NCBI GenBank assembly: GCA_041746105.1
Contig: JBGTHP010000003.1
Span: 124,001 to 188,000, forward strand
Direction: 5' to 3'
Origin: JBFHRE01 sp041746105
Lineage (GTDB): Bacteria; Actinomycetota; Acidimicrobiia; Spongiisociales; ZC4RG35
DNA: 64,000 bases
The position numbers were made by a program, and so were the translations under genes. Under the pieces are notes generated by a model. The model saw only the letters and a program-made list of their open reading frames with translations, was not told the DNA's origin and searched no databases. Below are positions 1-8,661 of the stretch, piece by piece. Numbering within the stretch: position 1 is the stretch's first letter; each line of letters opens with the position of its first letter.

Positions 1-295
1 TCAGAATCGGGTCGAGGGCGCTTGCCGGTGTCTGGGTGCCCATCCTGAACAAACCACCGGCCTGCGGGGTGCCGCCGCCCTGGGTGGTTGCGACCCCACC
101 GGCAGTTGTGGTTGTGGCGGTGTCGCCGCCGCAGGCGGCGATGACGGCAGACATCGAGGTCATTCCGAGACCGAGGATTGTTCCGCGGCGGATGAAATCG
201 CGGCGGGAGATCTTGTTCGCTGCGTAGTGATCAATCAGATCGACTTCGAGTGGCGTAGAGTTCCGCCGAACTCGGTCGAGTAGGTTCCAGTTCAT
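1..295 (-). CDS. ABC transporter substrate-binding lipoprotein (N-terminal fragment, runs off window)
   Basis: The first 98 residues of a minus-strand gene are visible and the rest lies before base 1. Around residues 31-55 the protein has a twin-arginine motif (SRRDFIRRG), a hydrophobic stretch and a lipobox-like Ala-Ala-Cys. It is therefore probably Tat-exported and lipid-anchored. A Thr/Gly-rich linker follows, then a segment reading GGLFRMGTQTPASALDPIL. That segment resembles the start of the mature domain in family 5 (peptide/nickel/opine) solute-binding proteins. The ATG at 295 is preceded by a good ribosome site (GGAGAGGT). An 8-bp perfect inverted repeat lies just upstream. The family assignment rests on the N-terminus only; lipoprotein export is well supported and the transported substrate is unknown. 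Confidence 0.7.
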   Translation of the reverse strand, partial: MNWNLLDRVRRNSTPLEVDLIDHYAANKISRRDFIRRGTILGLGMTSMSAVIAACGGDTATTTTAGGVATTQGGGTPQAGGLFRMGTQTPASALDPIL

Positions 296-315
296 GCTCA
301 CCTCTCCGTGGGTTC

Positions 316-336
316 AGGCGCGAACACGTCGCGCCT
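316..336. promoter_or_regulatory. Perfect 8-bp inverted repeat upstream of the lipoprotein gene
   Basis: AGGCGCGA (316-323) and TCGCGCCT (329-336) are perfect inverted copies separated by 5 bases. They lie 21 bases upstream of the start codon at 295. The element could be an operator or a hairpin in the 5' leader of the transporter mRNA. Its function is inferred from position and symmetry only. Confidence 0.4.
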
Positions 337-560
337 CGGTCAGTTGAATCCTGGCACGGTTTCCCGGGGAATGCACCGAAGGCCGGTTTTGATGTCCGCC
401 GATTGCCCGCGCCCTGACTCAACGATTCCACCATACAGAACAGTTCCACCTCGTGGCACGCGGAATCGGGTTTTTCTTCTTGAGGGTGTGCACGGCATCC
501 GTCGCCCACGGACAGCCCTGAAACTGGTGCGATCGACTCAGACCCCTCCGGCGCGACGTT

Positions 561-566
561 TATACT
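561..566 (+). promoter_or_regulatory. Possible -10 element upstream of the DmdA-like gene
   Basis: TATACT lies about 80 bases before the proposed TTG start of the demethylase gene, in the 348-base gap 296-643. No convincing -35 box is visible at 16-19 bases. Apart from this and the inverted repeat at 316-336, I see no further structure in the gap. Confidence 0.3.
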
Positions 567-643
567 CGCTGCCCCATGAGGGCCCCGTTCGAATGTGAAT
601 GTTCCCAGTCCGGCTTCGGTCTGGTCGGCGCCGGAGAAGACCG

Positions 644-1738
644 TTGACGGCCCTGGCGCGCACTGCCCGTTTACGGGTCACTCCATATACGAGCAGGGTC
701 GAGGCGGCCGGCGTGAAGGCATATTCGGTGTACAACCACATGTTATTGCCTGGCAGCTTTCGGGGTCTCGAGAATGATTACTGGCACCTACGGTCCTCCG
801 TGCAGATCTGGGATGTCAGCTGTCAGCGCCAAATCGAGATCAGCGGGGTGGAAGCCGATCAACTTGCTCAACTGCTCACAGTCAGGGATATCCGCAACGT
901 TGCCGTCGGCCGGTGCGTTTACGCCCCGGTTGTGGACTTTGACGGTGGATTGATCAACGACCCCGTTGTTATACATGCCGGTCCCGACCGGTGGTGGTTC
1001 TCCCTCGCCGATTCCGACCTCGGACTTTGGGCCGAAGGCCTGGCGCGGGGTTATGGCATGGAGGTTCGGGTCGCCGAGTTGGATGTCTGGCCTCTTGCGA
1101 TCCAAGGACCCAAATCAGAGGACGTGATGTCTCTCGTGTTTGGTGAGGCCGTCCGATCAATCCGGTTCTTCCAATTCGAGCGGCTCGAGTTCGAGGGTCG
1201 ATCCATGATCGTGGCGCGTTCCGGTTGGTCGGCTCAAGGCGGTTTTGAGGTCTACGTGGACGATGCCGACGTCGGCGTTGCGTTGTACGACGCCTTGATG
1301 GAAGCGGGGGGAGCTTTCGACATCGGACCGGGCGGACCCAATCTCATCGAGCGGATCGAGGCAGGATTGTTGTCCTACGGCGGCGACATGACCCGAGACA
1401 ACAACCCGCTCGAATGCGGTCTGGATCAATATTGCTCCTTGTCCTCCGACATGGAGGCGATCGGACTGTCGGCGCTGAGGGCTCACTCAGAGCGGCCATT
1501 GGCTCGTCGGATCCGAGGGTTGACCATCGAGGGACCGCCACTTGAACCTCTGGTTGCGAGATGGCCGCTCCGCGGTGATCAGGGTCCGATCGGTGCGGTG
1601 ACTTCAGCTGCATGGTCGCCTCGCCTGAAGAAGAACATCGCTCTGGCGATGGTGGACACGGGAGCACCGGATCTGGTCGAGGTCGAAACCCCGAGCGGGT
1701 CCAGAAGCGCAGAAGTGGGTGCGCCCCGGTTCCCTTGA
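644..1738 (+). CDS. dmdA: Dimethylsulfoniopropionate demethylase-like (DmdA / GcvT family)
   Basis: DmdA moves a methyl group from dimethylsulfoniopropionate to tetrahydrofolate, giving methylmercaptopropionate in the cytoplasm. The protein has the GcvT aminomethyltransferase fold. It also carries blocks I associate with DmdA rather than the glycine cleavage T protein: VKAYSVYNHMLLP near residue 22, QIWDVSCQRQ, LAIQGPKSEDVM, ARSGWSAQGGFE and TRDNNPLECGL. The reading frame is open from an ATG at 599, but that adds an Arg-rich tail. TTG 644 has a GGAGA site 6 bases upstream and gives 364 residues, close to the usual DmdA length (about 369). The gene stands alone with no dmdBCD partners in view. 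Related non-DmdA GcvT-like proteins exist, so the substrate remains an inference. Confidence 0.72.
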   Translation: MTALARTARLRVTPYTSRVEAAGVKAYSVYNHMLLPGSFRGLENDYWHLRSSVQIWDVSCQRQIEISGVEADQLAQLLTVRDIRNVAVGRCVYAPVVDFDGGLINDPVVIHAGPDRWWFSLADSDLGLWAEGLARGYGMEVRVAELDVWPLAIQGPKSEDVMSLVFGEAVRSIRFFQFERLEFEGRSMIVARSGWSAQGGFEVYVDDADVGVALYDALMEAGGAFDIGPGGPNLIERIEAGLLSYGGDMTRDNNPLECGLDQYCSLSSDMEAIGLSALRAHSERPLARRIRGLTIEGPPLEPLVARWPLRGDQGPIGAVTSAAWSPRLKKNIALAMVDTGAPDLVEVETPSGSRSAEVGAPRFP

Positions 1739-1790
1739 CGGACCTCGACCTAGACCGAGGGAGGGGCGCGCCGTTCATATCGGACACCTT

Positions 1791-2033
1791 TCAACCGCCA
1801 GCGGTCGCCACGATCTCCTGCAACGGTGAGTTCACGACGTCGTCGGCGGTTCGGTTGAAAACGTCGGCCACGCGAGAACAAAAATCTGTCAAAACCGTGC
1901 AGAGTTGGATACCGCCTTCTATCCGATCGCGGCCGGTTACAAGAACGTCGACCGTGGGGGGTCCCACCGGGCTGTCGATCGATCCGGTTTGGTCGACCGA
2001 ACAGCCGCCAGGAGCGATCCTCCGACGAAACAC
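1791..2033 (-). CDS. Possible small hypothetical protein downstream of the histidine kinase
   Basis: An 80-codon minus-strand frame starts at GTG 2033, 64 bases downstream of the kinase stop. Third codon positions are mostly G or C, as in the neighbouring genes, and the second half (VDVLVTGRDRIEGGIQLCTV and on) reads like an ordinary alpha/beta protein. The frame stays open upstream across the kinase end, so the start is uncertain and no good ribosome site precedes it. I do not recognise a family. It could be non-coding spacer between the kinase and the convergent DmdA-like gene. Confidence 0.3.
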   Translation of the reverse strand: MFRRRIAPGGCSVDQTGSIDSPVGPPTVDVLVTGRDRIEGGIQLCTVLTDFCSRVADVFNRTADDVVNSPLQEIVATAGG

Positions 2034-2097
2034 AAAAGTGCCGGAAAGGCAGTGCTGCTCCTCGAGGCCAGAGCACAGGGCGACTTGCGGGGCGAGA

Positions 2098-3672
2098 TTA
2101 CCCCGCGCGTTGGTGGGTCTCGGCCACGAGCGGAAGCCGGAGTCGGAATACGCTCCAGCCGTGGTGGTAGTCATAGGCGAGGGAGCCGCCCATGGCCCGC
2201 GCCAGTGAGCTCGAAACATAAAGTCCCAGCCCAAACCCGTCCGGGCTGGAACGCTGTCCGACCTGGAAGTAGGGCGAGAACAGACGGTGGCGTTGCGCCT
2301 TTGGAATTCCGGCACCGTCATCTCTGACGTCGAGACAACCCCACCCCTCCTGAGCGTAGATGTGGACTTCGATTCTGGGACCGCCGTACTTTCTGGCATT
2401 GGAGACGAGGTTGCGGACGATCTGCCTTGTTCGCGTCCTGTCGCCGGCAACGGTGGTGGCATCGCCGATCACCTCGATCGATCTGGTTCGTCGGCTCATT
2501 CCCCTGACCACCTGGTCGGCGTCCGTCATCAGGTTGAGGTGGTCGTTCCCTATCCGAAGTTCACCCATCTCGTGCCGGGTGGCAACCAGCAGGTCTTCGA
2601 CGATGTCGGCCGCCTCGCGTGCTTGTTCTGTGAGGATCGCCAGATACTCGTCGACGTCGGCCGAGATCCCGCCGATCTCCGGTTCCAACTGGTCGGCGAA
2701 GCCGAGCACAGCAGTCAAGGGAGTCCTTATCTCGTGGCTGACGGTTGCGATGAAGTTGGTCTTCCAGCGCGACTCTTCTGTTGCTCGCCGACTCGCATGG
2801 ACCGGCTCGGTGATGTCTGACACAGCAAGTGAAATCACGGGGAGGCGGTCGAGTTCGTCGGACCTCGATGCCACCACGCTGAGGACTCGCTCGCCGTCGA
2901 TTACCGACGCGTGCACCTCGCTCTCGTCGAGGGCAATCTCCACTATCGAAACGATGGTCGGAAACGACTCGAGGACTTGCCGATAGTCCTGTCCCATCGA
3001 GATATCCAACGTGGACCAGCCGGCGCTCGAGAGGACCGTTCCCCCTGCGTCGATGACCATCAGAGAGATCTTGCTCATATTCAGCGTCGCCGTGAGGGAG
3101 GCGCGAGCCAGATCGCGTTCGATCCTCAAACTTGCCGCCGTCTGACGCAGCAGCCACAGGACACCGATGATGATGACGATGAATACCGACACGATCACCA
3201 GGACAACCACCAGGGCAATTGAGACGCGGCTTGCCTCGGCCCGTTGGATCGGCAGCGACAGGTTGAGGGCGAGTCCGATGGTCAGGGCGGTGGCGGTGTG
3301 GGCGACAAATCCCTTCGTGACTCTGGGCAAGACGACCCAGGCCACGCAAAATGTTCCGAGCACGGCTGCGGGAACCGACAGGAGAGTGGCGGCAACAGCC
3401 GCGGTCAGCGCCGCCGCATAGAGGTCGATCGTGAGCGAGGTCCGTGGACTCATCTTGATGAGGCCAAGGATGCGGCATCCGGTGGTGACAACTTCCACGA
3501 CTGCTGCCGCGATCGCCAGCCAGAGCCAGTCCGGTCTGAGGCCGAATCGGAAGGCGGCACCGACGCCGACAAGCCATCCGACGAGCCTCATCCAATCATG
3601 GGCAACGTGGAATCTGTCGCTTTCGGCGAAATCGGGAAGAGACAGAGAAATCTTCGGTTGGTCGGGTTCCAA
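2098..3672 (-). CDS. Membrane-bound sensor histidine kinase
   Basis: This 524-residue two-component sensor kinase has no cognate regulator in view. Residues 30-180 are strongly hydrophobic and form several transmembrane segments. A PAS-like region follows (about 195-290), then the dimerisation/phosphoacceptor domain with H-box ATVSHEIRTPLT (His near 313). The ATPase domain shows an N-box (VRNLVSNARKYG, about 420), a G1 box (DVRDDGAGIP), an F-box (RLFSPYFQ) and a G2 box (GFGLGLYVS). All catalytic motifs are intact. The start is TTG with no clear ribosome site, so an internal ATG near residue 28 is possible. It is co-directional with the enoyl-CoA hydratase gene 97 bases upstream. The signal sensed is unknown. 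Confidence 0.9.
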   Translation of the reverse strand: MEPDQPKISLSLPDFAESDRFHVAHDWMRLVGWLVGVGAAFRFGLRPDWLWLAIAAAVVEVVTTGCRILGLIKMSPRTSLTIDLYAAALTAAVAATLLSVPAAVLGTFCVAWVVLPRVTKGFVAHTATALTIGLALNLSLPIQRAEASRVSIALVVVLVIVSVFIVIIIGVLWLLRQTAASLRIERDLARASLTATLNMSKISLMVIDAGGTVLSSAGWSTLDISMGQDYRQVLESFPTIVSIVEIALDESEVHASVIDGERVLSVVASRSDELDRLPVISLAVSDITEPVHASRRATEESRWKTNFIATVSHEIRTPLTAVLGFADQLEPEIGGISADVDEYLAILTEQAREAADIVEDLLVATRHEMGELRIGNDHLNLMTDADQVVRGMSRRTRSIEVIGDATTVAGDRTRTRQIVRNLVSNARKYGGPRIEVHIYAQEGWGCLDVRDDGAGIPKAQRHRLFSPYFQVGQRSSPDGFGLGLYVSSSLARAMGGSLAYDYHHGWSVFRLRLPLVAETHQRAG

Positions 3673-3769
3673 GGCTATTACATCGGTCTAAAACGATTCC
3701 GACCTGAGCCGGACTCGGGGTCGGCGGTCGGTGCGTCCTTGTGCAAGACGATGACCTCGTCGGCTCCGC

Positions 3770-4558
3770 TTACGAGAATTTGGGCGGTCGCTTGGCCTTG
3801 GCGGCGGCGACCCCTTCTGCTGCGTCCGGCAGGCCCCAACCCATGAATTCGAGGGCGAGCCCTGCATCAAAAGCCGGGTACGCAGAGCGCAACCAGTGGT
3901 TGAGGCTGTGTTTGGTCCACCGAATCGCACTCTGGCTGCCCGAAGCCAGCGAACGGGCAACGCTCAGAGCCTCGGCAAGGAGTTCGGTGTCGTCGACGGT
4001 CTTCGAAACGAGGCCAATGCGCTCGGCTTCTGCTCCGTCCATCGGGTCGTTGGTCAGGAGGTGATACTTGGCCTTGGCCATTCCAACCAGCAGCGGCCAG
4101 ATCAACACGGCGTGATCTCCGGCCGCGACTCCGATGCGGACGTGGCCGTCGATGATTTTTGCCGACCGGCCGGCAATTGAGATGTCCGCCAGGAGTGCGG
4201 CCGCCAGTCCAGCACCAACCGCGACTCCATTGATCGCACTCACTATCGGTTTCGAGCATTCGACGATATTGCGGACGAGATCGCGGGCTTCGCTCAGGGT
4301 TCGTTCTCTGGCGTGCGGCTCGAGGATGATCTCCTCGAGCATCGAGAAGTCGCCACCCGCGCTGAAGAAGGGGCCGTCTGCTCGAAGAAGTGCGACGCGG
4401 ACTCGATCGTCTCGTTCGACATCGAGCCAGATGTCGGCGAGTTGGCGGTGCCCTTCGGCGTCGACCGTGTTGGCCGGAGGGTTGGACAAGACAATCTCCA
4501 GGACGCCATCTGAGTGCAGATCACATCGAAGTTTGTCGTAGCTCGCCCAGTCGAACAC
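3770..4558 (-). CDS. Enoyl-CoA hydratase/isomerase family protein
   Basis: This is a 262-residue crotonase-fold protein of normal length, probably cytoplasmic and acting on an acyl-CoA. Crotonase hallmarks are present: NPPANTVD near residue 25, the oxyanion-hole segment ADGPFFSAGGDFSML (about 60-75) and the second oxyanion segment AINGVAVGAGLAAALLADI (about 108-127). The acidic catalytic positions of classical hydratases are not clearly conserved: the loop reads GHVRIGVAAGDHAVLIWP instead of the usual Pro-Glu segment. A different crotonase reaction is therefore possible. No CoA-ligase or dehydrogenase partner is adjacent. Confidence 0.85.
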   Translation of the reverse strand: MFDWASYDKLRCDLHSDGVLEIVLSNPPANTVDAEGHRQLADIWLDVERDDRVRVALLRADGPFFSAGGDFSMLEEIILEPHARERTLSEARDLVRNIVECSKPIVSAINGVAVGAGLAAALLADISIAGRSAKIIDGHVRIGVAAGDHAVLIWPLLVGMAKAKYHLLTNDPMDGAEAERIGLVSKTVDDTELLAEALSVARSLASGSQSAIRWTKHSLNHWLRSAYPAFDAGLALEFMGWGLPDAAEGVAAAKAKRPPKFS

Positions 4559-4649
4559 CGCTTCACCCTAGTTCCGGAAAGGCGCCAATCCACGGCCCCA
4601 CCGGTTCCGAACTGCCTGTGACGCAGAAGACGAGAGAGAGGAGTGCGTC

Positions 4650-5786
4650 ATGAACAGAGAAGGAATACTCCTTCGAAGGCGAGGAAAGTCTCGCCGTATG
4701 ACCGGCCTGCTGGTCGTAGGAGCCGTTGTTGCGGTACTGGGTCCCTTGGGGGCGGCAAGTGCGGCGGATCACCTCGACGCTCCAGGGCTGATGTCACCAT
4801 CCGAAAGGACGGATCTGGATATCAACGACGTCTATGTGTTCGCCGGGAGTGGCGACACGACGGTCCTCGCGGTGACTGTGTCGCCGCTGGCCGGCGTCGA
4901 CTCGAGATTCGCCGACCGTCGCGACGGGGTCTACCACTTGCGGGTCGACACCAACGGCGACGCGGTGGCGGACATTGCATATGCCTTCGAGTTCAGCGGA
5001 GACAAGGTCAAGGTGCGAAGGGCAGAAGGCGACTCGGCGGACGAGGCGAGAGCACGGGGACGGGTAATAGGTCAGGCGAGGCTCGAGACCATGAGCGAGC
5101 TACGGGATGGGACCAAGGTCTTTGCCGGGCTGCGATCCGATCCCTTCTTCTTCGATCTGTCGGGGTTCCTTGGAACGGTCGAAGGCAAAGGCACCGACGG
5201 GCTGGGTCAGGAACCGACGGACTTCTTCGTCGACCTGAACACTCTGGCCATCGTCATCGAGGTGCCTGACGCGAAGCTGGCGCCGTCGATTGGTGTTTGG
5301 GCATCAACCGAGATGCGCACCCGTGATGGATGGCAGCAGGTCGATCGGATGGGTCGGCCAGCGATCAACACCGTCGTGAACAGTTCTGGTCCGATCGTTG
5401 GAGCCTCCAGCGACGCCAAGAATGTGTTCAACGCCTCGGTGCCGGCCAACGATGGCCAGTTCCGTGACGGTGTCATCAGCGCTCTGCTGGCATTCAGCTC
5501 GCTCGATGCAGAGGGTCCTTACGCTGTCGAGCAGGCCGGTGCTCTGGCCGACGTTCTGCTCCCGGATGTTCTGGCCTTCGACAAGTCGTCGTCCTTGCCG
5601 GCCCCACTCAATGGGCGCCAGCTGACCGACGACGTGATCGACACCGAGCTCCGAATAGTCACCGGTGGCGATCCGCTGGGGTTGTTTGCAGATCGAGACG
5701 CCGATGGCGGCGTCAACTCGGACGGAGTTGGCCCCCACGGGGATTACCTGTCGGTCTTCCCCTATCTGGGCGAGCCGCATCATTGA
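4650..5786 (+). CDS. DUF4331 family secreted protein
   Basis: This 378-residue exported protein of the DUF4331 family starts its mature part with the characteristic DHLDAP motif. A signal peptide is visible: basic residues 9-16, a hydrophobic core, and cleavage near ASA-ADH about residue 38. The domain includes DLDINDVYVF near residue 50 and a segment around GLRSDPFFFDLSGF, both typical of the family. The ATG has an AGGAG ribosome site 7 bases upstream. It is the first gene of a three-gene operon with a TPR protein and a NicO-type metal transporter. The biochemical role of DUF4331 is not established. The conserved His/Asp-rich start and the metal-transport neighbour suggest a role in metal handling at the cell surface, which is inference. 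Confidence 0.85.
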   Translation: MNREGILLRRRGKSRRMTGLLVVGAVVAVLGPLGAASAADHLDAPGLMSPSERTDLDINDVYVFAGSGDTTVLAVTVSPLAGVDSRFADRRDGVYHLRVDTNGDAVADIAYAFEFSGDKVKVRRAEGDSADEARARGRVIGQARLETMSELRDGTKVFAGLRSDPFFFDLSGFLGTVEGKGTDGLGQEPTDFFVDLNTLAIVIEVPDAKLAPSIGVWASTEMRTRDGWQQVDRMGRPAINTVVNSSGPIVGASSDAKNVFNASVPANDGQFRDGVISALLAFSSLDAEGPYAVEQAGALADVLLPDVLAFDKSSSLPAPLNGRQLTDDVIDTELRIVTGGDPLGLFADRDADGGVNSDGVGPHGDYLSVFPYLGEPHH

Positions 5787-5793
5787 CGGCCGA

Positions 5794-5826
5794 TTGGGTG
5801 GGGTGGCCTTGGGCCGCCCCACCCAA
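5794..5826 (+). other. Strong intercistronic hairpin (15-bp stem, 3-base loop)
   Basis: The left arm 5794-5808 and right arm 5812-5826 pair over 15 base pairs with a single U-G wobble and the loop TTG. It sits between the DUF4331 stop (5786) and the TPR start (5851). No T-run follows, so it is more likely an mRNA-stability or partial-attenuation element than a classical terminator. It may set different expression of the first gene and the downstream pair. Confidence 0.6.
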
Positions 5827-5850
5827 ATCCGGCGGGGAAAGGTACCCAAC

Positions 5851-7122
5851 ATGAGACGAACTGTCCGCTGGCTCGTGGTTGGATCGTTGTCGTTGCTGAC
5901 GGCGTTCGCCGCACAGTCGGTCTTCACCAACAACTCTGCGCCGCTGCCCATGGTCCCCCGGTCGCCCGCCGAGACCCAGCGCTTGATTGAGGTCTTCTCG
6001 AACCGGGTGTCGGTTTCGGCGGGTTATCCCGACTTGATGACGCTTGGAACCCTCTACCTGGAGCGAGCCAGAGTGGACGGCGACCTCGCCGACTACGAAT
6101 CGGCGCGGGCGACCGGCTACCAGTTGCTCGACACCGACCGAGATGACCCTGATGCCTTGATCCTGACGGCTCAATCCGAGCTGGCGCTCCACCAGTTCGA
6201 AATGGCGCGAAATCTCGGAATGCAAGCTGTGGCCGCCGAACCAGAAAACGGACCAGCACTGGCGGTGAGTGTCGATGCCCTCCTCGCCCTCGGCGATGTT
6301 CAGACGTCTCGCACTTTTCTCGATCGGCTGGAACGACTTGTCACTGGGGACCCCGGTGTTTTGTTGCGCAAGGCCGAATTCCAATGGCTTGTAGGCGACG
6401 TCGAGGCGGCAGCCGCTTCGAGTCGTTCAGCACTCGAATTGGCAAAGGAGTTGGTGGCGGACGAGGCAGCTCTCGGCATCTACTTCTCACACGCGGCTCG
6501 CATTGCAGGAGCGACGGGTTACCATCTCGATGCCATCGAGATTCTCGAGGACGCACCGCCAATCGCCACCGTGTTGCACCAACGCGCCAGGGCGATGGCC
6601 GCGACCGGTGATCTGGTGGGCGCGATCTCCGTCCTGGAGGAAGCGGTTGCGCTACGTCCCGACCCGTCCTTCCTGATGGATCTGGGGCTGGCATACGAGA
6701 TCGCCGGTGACTACGAAAGAGCTGCCGCCATCGATGCCACCATGGATGCCATCGGCCGGCTCGACTCTGCCGGCGTGTATGACAGGGTGATCTCCCAATG
6801 GCTCTCCGATCGTGGTCTCGACCCGGCGAGGGCTCTGGCCCTGGCCGAATCCGATCCGCGCCGGGACCCCGGTTCGTTCGACACCCTGGCGTGGGCATTG
6901 TTGAGGGCAGGAAGGGCGGAGGATGCACGCGAGGCGTCGGACGAGGCCCTGGCCTCGGGGTCTGCCGACCCATCCATCTTGCTCCACTCGGCCTTGATCT
7001 GGTCGGCACTCGGTGAAGATGAGAAGGCAGGGGCCGCGCTCGCCACTGTCGCTGCGCTCGATCCGCCGTTCCCGCCCAAGGTGGCCCGTGAAGCGCTCGA
7101 AGGTTGGGAGGCTGAGGAATGA
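5851..7122 (+). CDS. Tetratricopeptide-repeat membrane-anchored protein
   Basis: This 423-residue protein has an N-terminal signal anchor (residues 7-25) followed by repeated alpha-helical TPR-like units with alternating Ala/Leu patterns, for example residues 90-200 and 290-400. The repeat domain is predicted outside the membrane. The frame is open further upstream, but ATG 5851 follows a GGAAAGG site and gives a sensible signal sequence. It lies between DUF4331 and the NicO transporter and overlaps the latter by 4 bases (ATGA), so they are translationally coupled. It probably acts as a protein-protein scaffold for the metal-related operon; no enzymatic motif is seen. Confidence 0.82.
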   Translation: MRRTVRWLVVGSLSLLTAFAAQSVFTNNSAPLPMVPRSPAETQRLIEVFSNRVSVSAGYPDLMTLGTLYLERARVDGDLADYESARATGYQLLDTDRDDPDALILTAQSELALHQFEMARNLGMQAVAAEPENGPALAVSVDALLALGDVQTSRTFLDRLERLVTGDPGVLLRKAEFQWLVGDVEAAAASSRSALELAKELVADEAALGIYFSHAARIAGATGYHLDAIEILEDAPPIATVLHQRARAMAATGDLVGAISVLEEAVALRPDPSFLMDLGLAYEIAGDYERAAAIDATMDAIGRLDSAGVYDRVISQWLSDRGLDPARALALAESDPRRDPGSFDTLAWALLRAGRAEDAREASDEALASGSADPSILLHSALIWSALGEDEKAGAALATVAALDPPFPPKVAREALEGWEAEE

Positions 7123-8585
7123 GGAAGCTCCTGGCTCTTGTCGGGTTCCTGACTGTCATGACGATGGCCGTCCCCGCCCTGGCTCATCCACTGGGTAACT
7201 ACACGATCAACCACCACGTTGGGTTATCGGCTTCTGACGGTTCCCTGCAGGTGGTCTACGTGTCCGATCTGGCCGAGATTCCGACCGTTCGCGAACTGGC
7301 GACGGTTTCGGATGAACCACCAACGGATGAAGAGGTTTCGGCCTACGCGAGGACCTATTGCCGCCGGTCTCAGGAGGCGTTGGAGATACGTCTCGACGAC
7401 GTACCCGCCGATCTGCTCATGCTCGGGGCAACGGCTCTGGTCAGATCCGGCGAGGCGGGTCTGCCGATCTTGAGGGTCGAGTGTGAATACTCCCTAGAGC
7501 TCGATCGGTTTCCGGTCCAGCTATCGGTGAACCAACAGAACCACGCGGGACGGCTGGGATGGAACGAGGTGGTGGTTGACCGGTCGATCGTCACAGACGA
7601 CCCGGTGACTCGAGTTTCTCCTTCTGAGGTTCTCCGTGCTTATCCGGACGGTGAATTACTCGATTCGCGCAGCGCAGCTTTCTCGATCCGGCGAACGGGT
7701 GATCAGTCCACCGTCCAAAACCCAGATGCACTGGCACTCGTCGGCGGTGGGGGCCTTCCCGCCGTGATCGGTGCTGCTTTGGGCGGAGAAAGCGGGGGAG
7801 GGGGAATGTGGCCGGCGATGATCGCGGCGCTCGCCTTGGGGGCGATTCACGCGCTTGCGCCCGGCCACGGCAAGACCCTGATGGCTGCCTATTTGATCGG
7901 GGAGCGGGGCCGCCCCCGGCATGCCGTGGGATTGGGGCTCGCCACGGCGGTGTCGCACACCACCGGAGTTGCCGTCCTCGGCGCGGTGACACTGGCGGCG
8001 TCGGCCACTTTTGCCCCTGAGCGGGTTTACCCGATCCTCAGTGCAATCTCGGGTTTGACCATCACCGGCATCGGGCTTGGTCTCTTGTGGAGAGTGCTGA
8101 AGAGCAGGCATGGCCATTCACATGGCCACCCCGACGAACATCCCCATTCCGGCCCACACCAGCATCCCGGGTTCCACGAGCACCACAGAGACCACGACCA
8201 TCATCCGACCGGTGCCTCGGGAGACCCGGATGTCACAAGTAGCGGACACACAACAACAAGGTCCGTTGGGTGGAAGATGCTCGCTGCGTTGGGCCTCGCC
8301 GGCGGCCTGGTTCCATCGGCCAGCGCAGTGGTTCTACTGCTCGGCGCCGTCCACTTCGGAAGGGCTGCGTTCGGAATGTGGTTGGTACTCCTGTTCGGTC
8401 TGGGGATGTCCGTCGTGCTTGTGACTTCCGGTCTGGCCGTGCTCTACGCCAAGGGAGCGGCGGATCGGCTGATGTCGGCGAGGGGTTTCGCAAGCAACGC
8501 CCTCATGTTTGCGCGGCCTCTGGCCGCTGTCGTCGTGATCGTCGTAGGCACTGTCATGTCGGTAGGTGCTGTGAGCGGCCTCTAG
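7119..8585 (+). CDS. NicO/RcnA-like nickel-cobalt transporter with His-rich loop
   Basis: This 488-residue polytopic membrane protein starts with a signal peptide (cleavage near ALA-HP, residue 22) and a roughly 200-residue extracytoplasmic domain. The transporter core begins near residue 232. Its motif GAIHALAPGHGKT (241-253) matches the His-containing signature of the NicO family, followed by ATAVSHT. A loop at 331-363 contains 14 histidines among acidic residues and looks like a metal sensor or buffer. Further transmembrane segments lie at 375-488. It is the third gene of the DUF4331-TPR operon and overlaps the TPR gene by ATGA. Direction of transport (uptake or efflux) and metal cannot be read from sequence. 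The large N-terminal domain is common in actinobacterial homologues. Confidence 0.83.
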   Translation: MRKLLALVGFLTVMTMAVPALAHPLGNYTINHHVGLSASDGSLQVVYVSDLAEIPTVRELATVSDEPPTDEEVSAYARTYCRRSQEALEIRLDDVPADLLMLGATALVRSGEAGLPILRVECEYSLELDRFPVQLSVNQQNHAGRLGWNEVVVDRSIVTDDPVTRVSPSEVLRAYPDGELLDSRSAAFSIRRTGDQSTVQNPDALALVGGGGLPAVIGAALGGESGGGGMWPAMIAALALGAIHALAPGHGKTLMAAYLIGERGRPRHAVGLGLATAVSHTTGVAVLGAVTLAASATFAPERVYPILSAISGLTITGIGLGLLWRVLKSRHGHSHGHPDEHPHSGPHQHPGFHEHHRDHDHHPTGASGDPDVTSSGHTTTRSVGWKMLAALGLAGGLVPSASAVVLLLGAVHFGRAAFGMWLVLLFGLGMSVVLVTSGLAVLYAKGAADRLMSARGFASNALMFARPLAAVVVIVVGTVMSVGAVSGL

Positions 8586-8661
8586 GCCAGTTCGGAATTT
8601 GGTGGACATCGGGACGGTTGGCATAGGCTGACACCAGGTTTCAGAAAGGAGCGGCCAGGCA

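Noticed and set aside
2561..3595. 344-codon minus-strand open frame in another frame of the histidine kinase gene
   Set aside because: It is an Arg/His/Gly-rich shadow of the kinase coding sequence; kinase motifs all fall in the other frame.
8599..8629. Possible -35/-10 pair (TTGGTG, TAGGCT) before the pirin gene
   Set aside because: Spacer of 19 bases and poor -10 match; not strong enough to list as a promoter.
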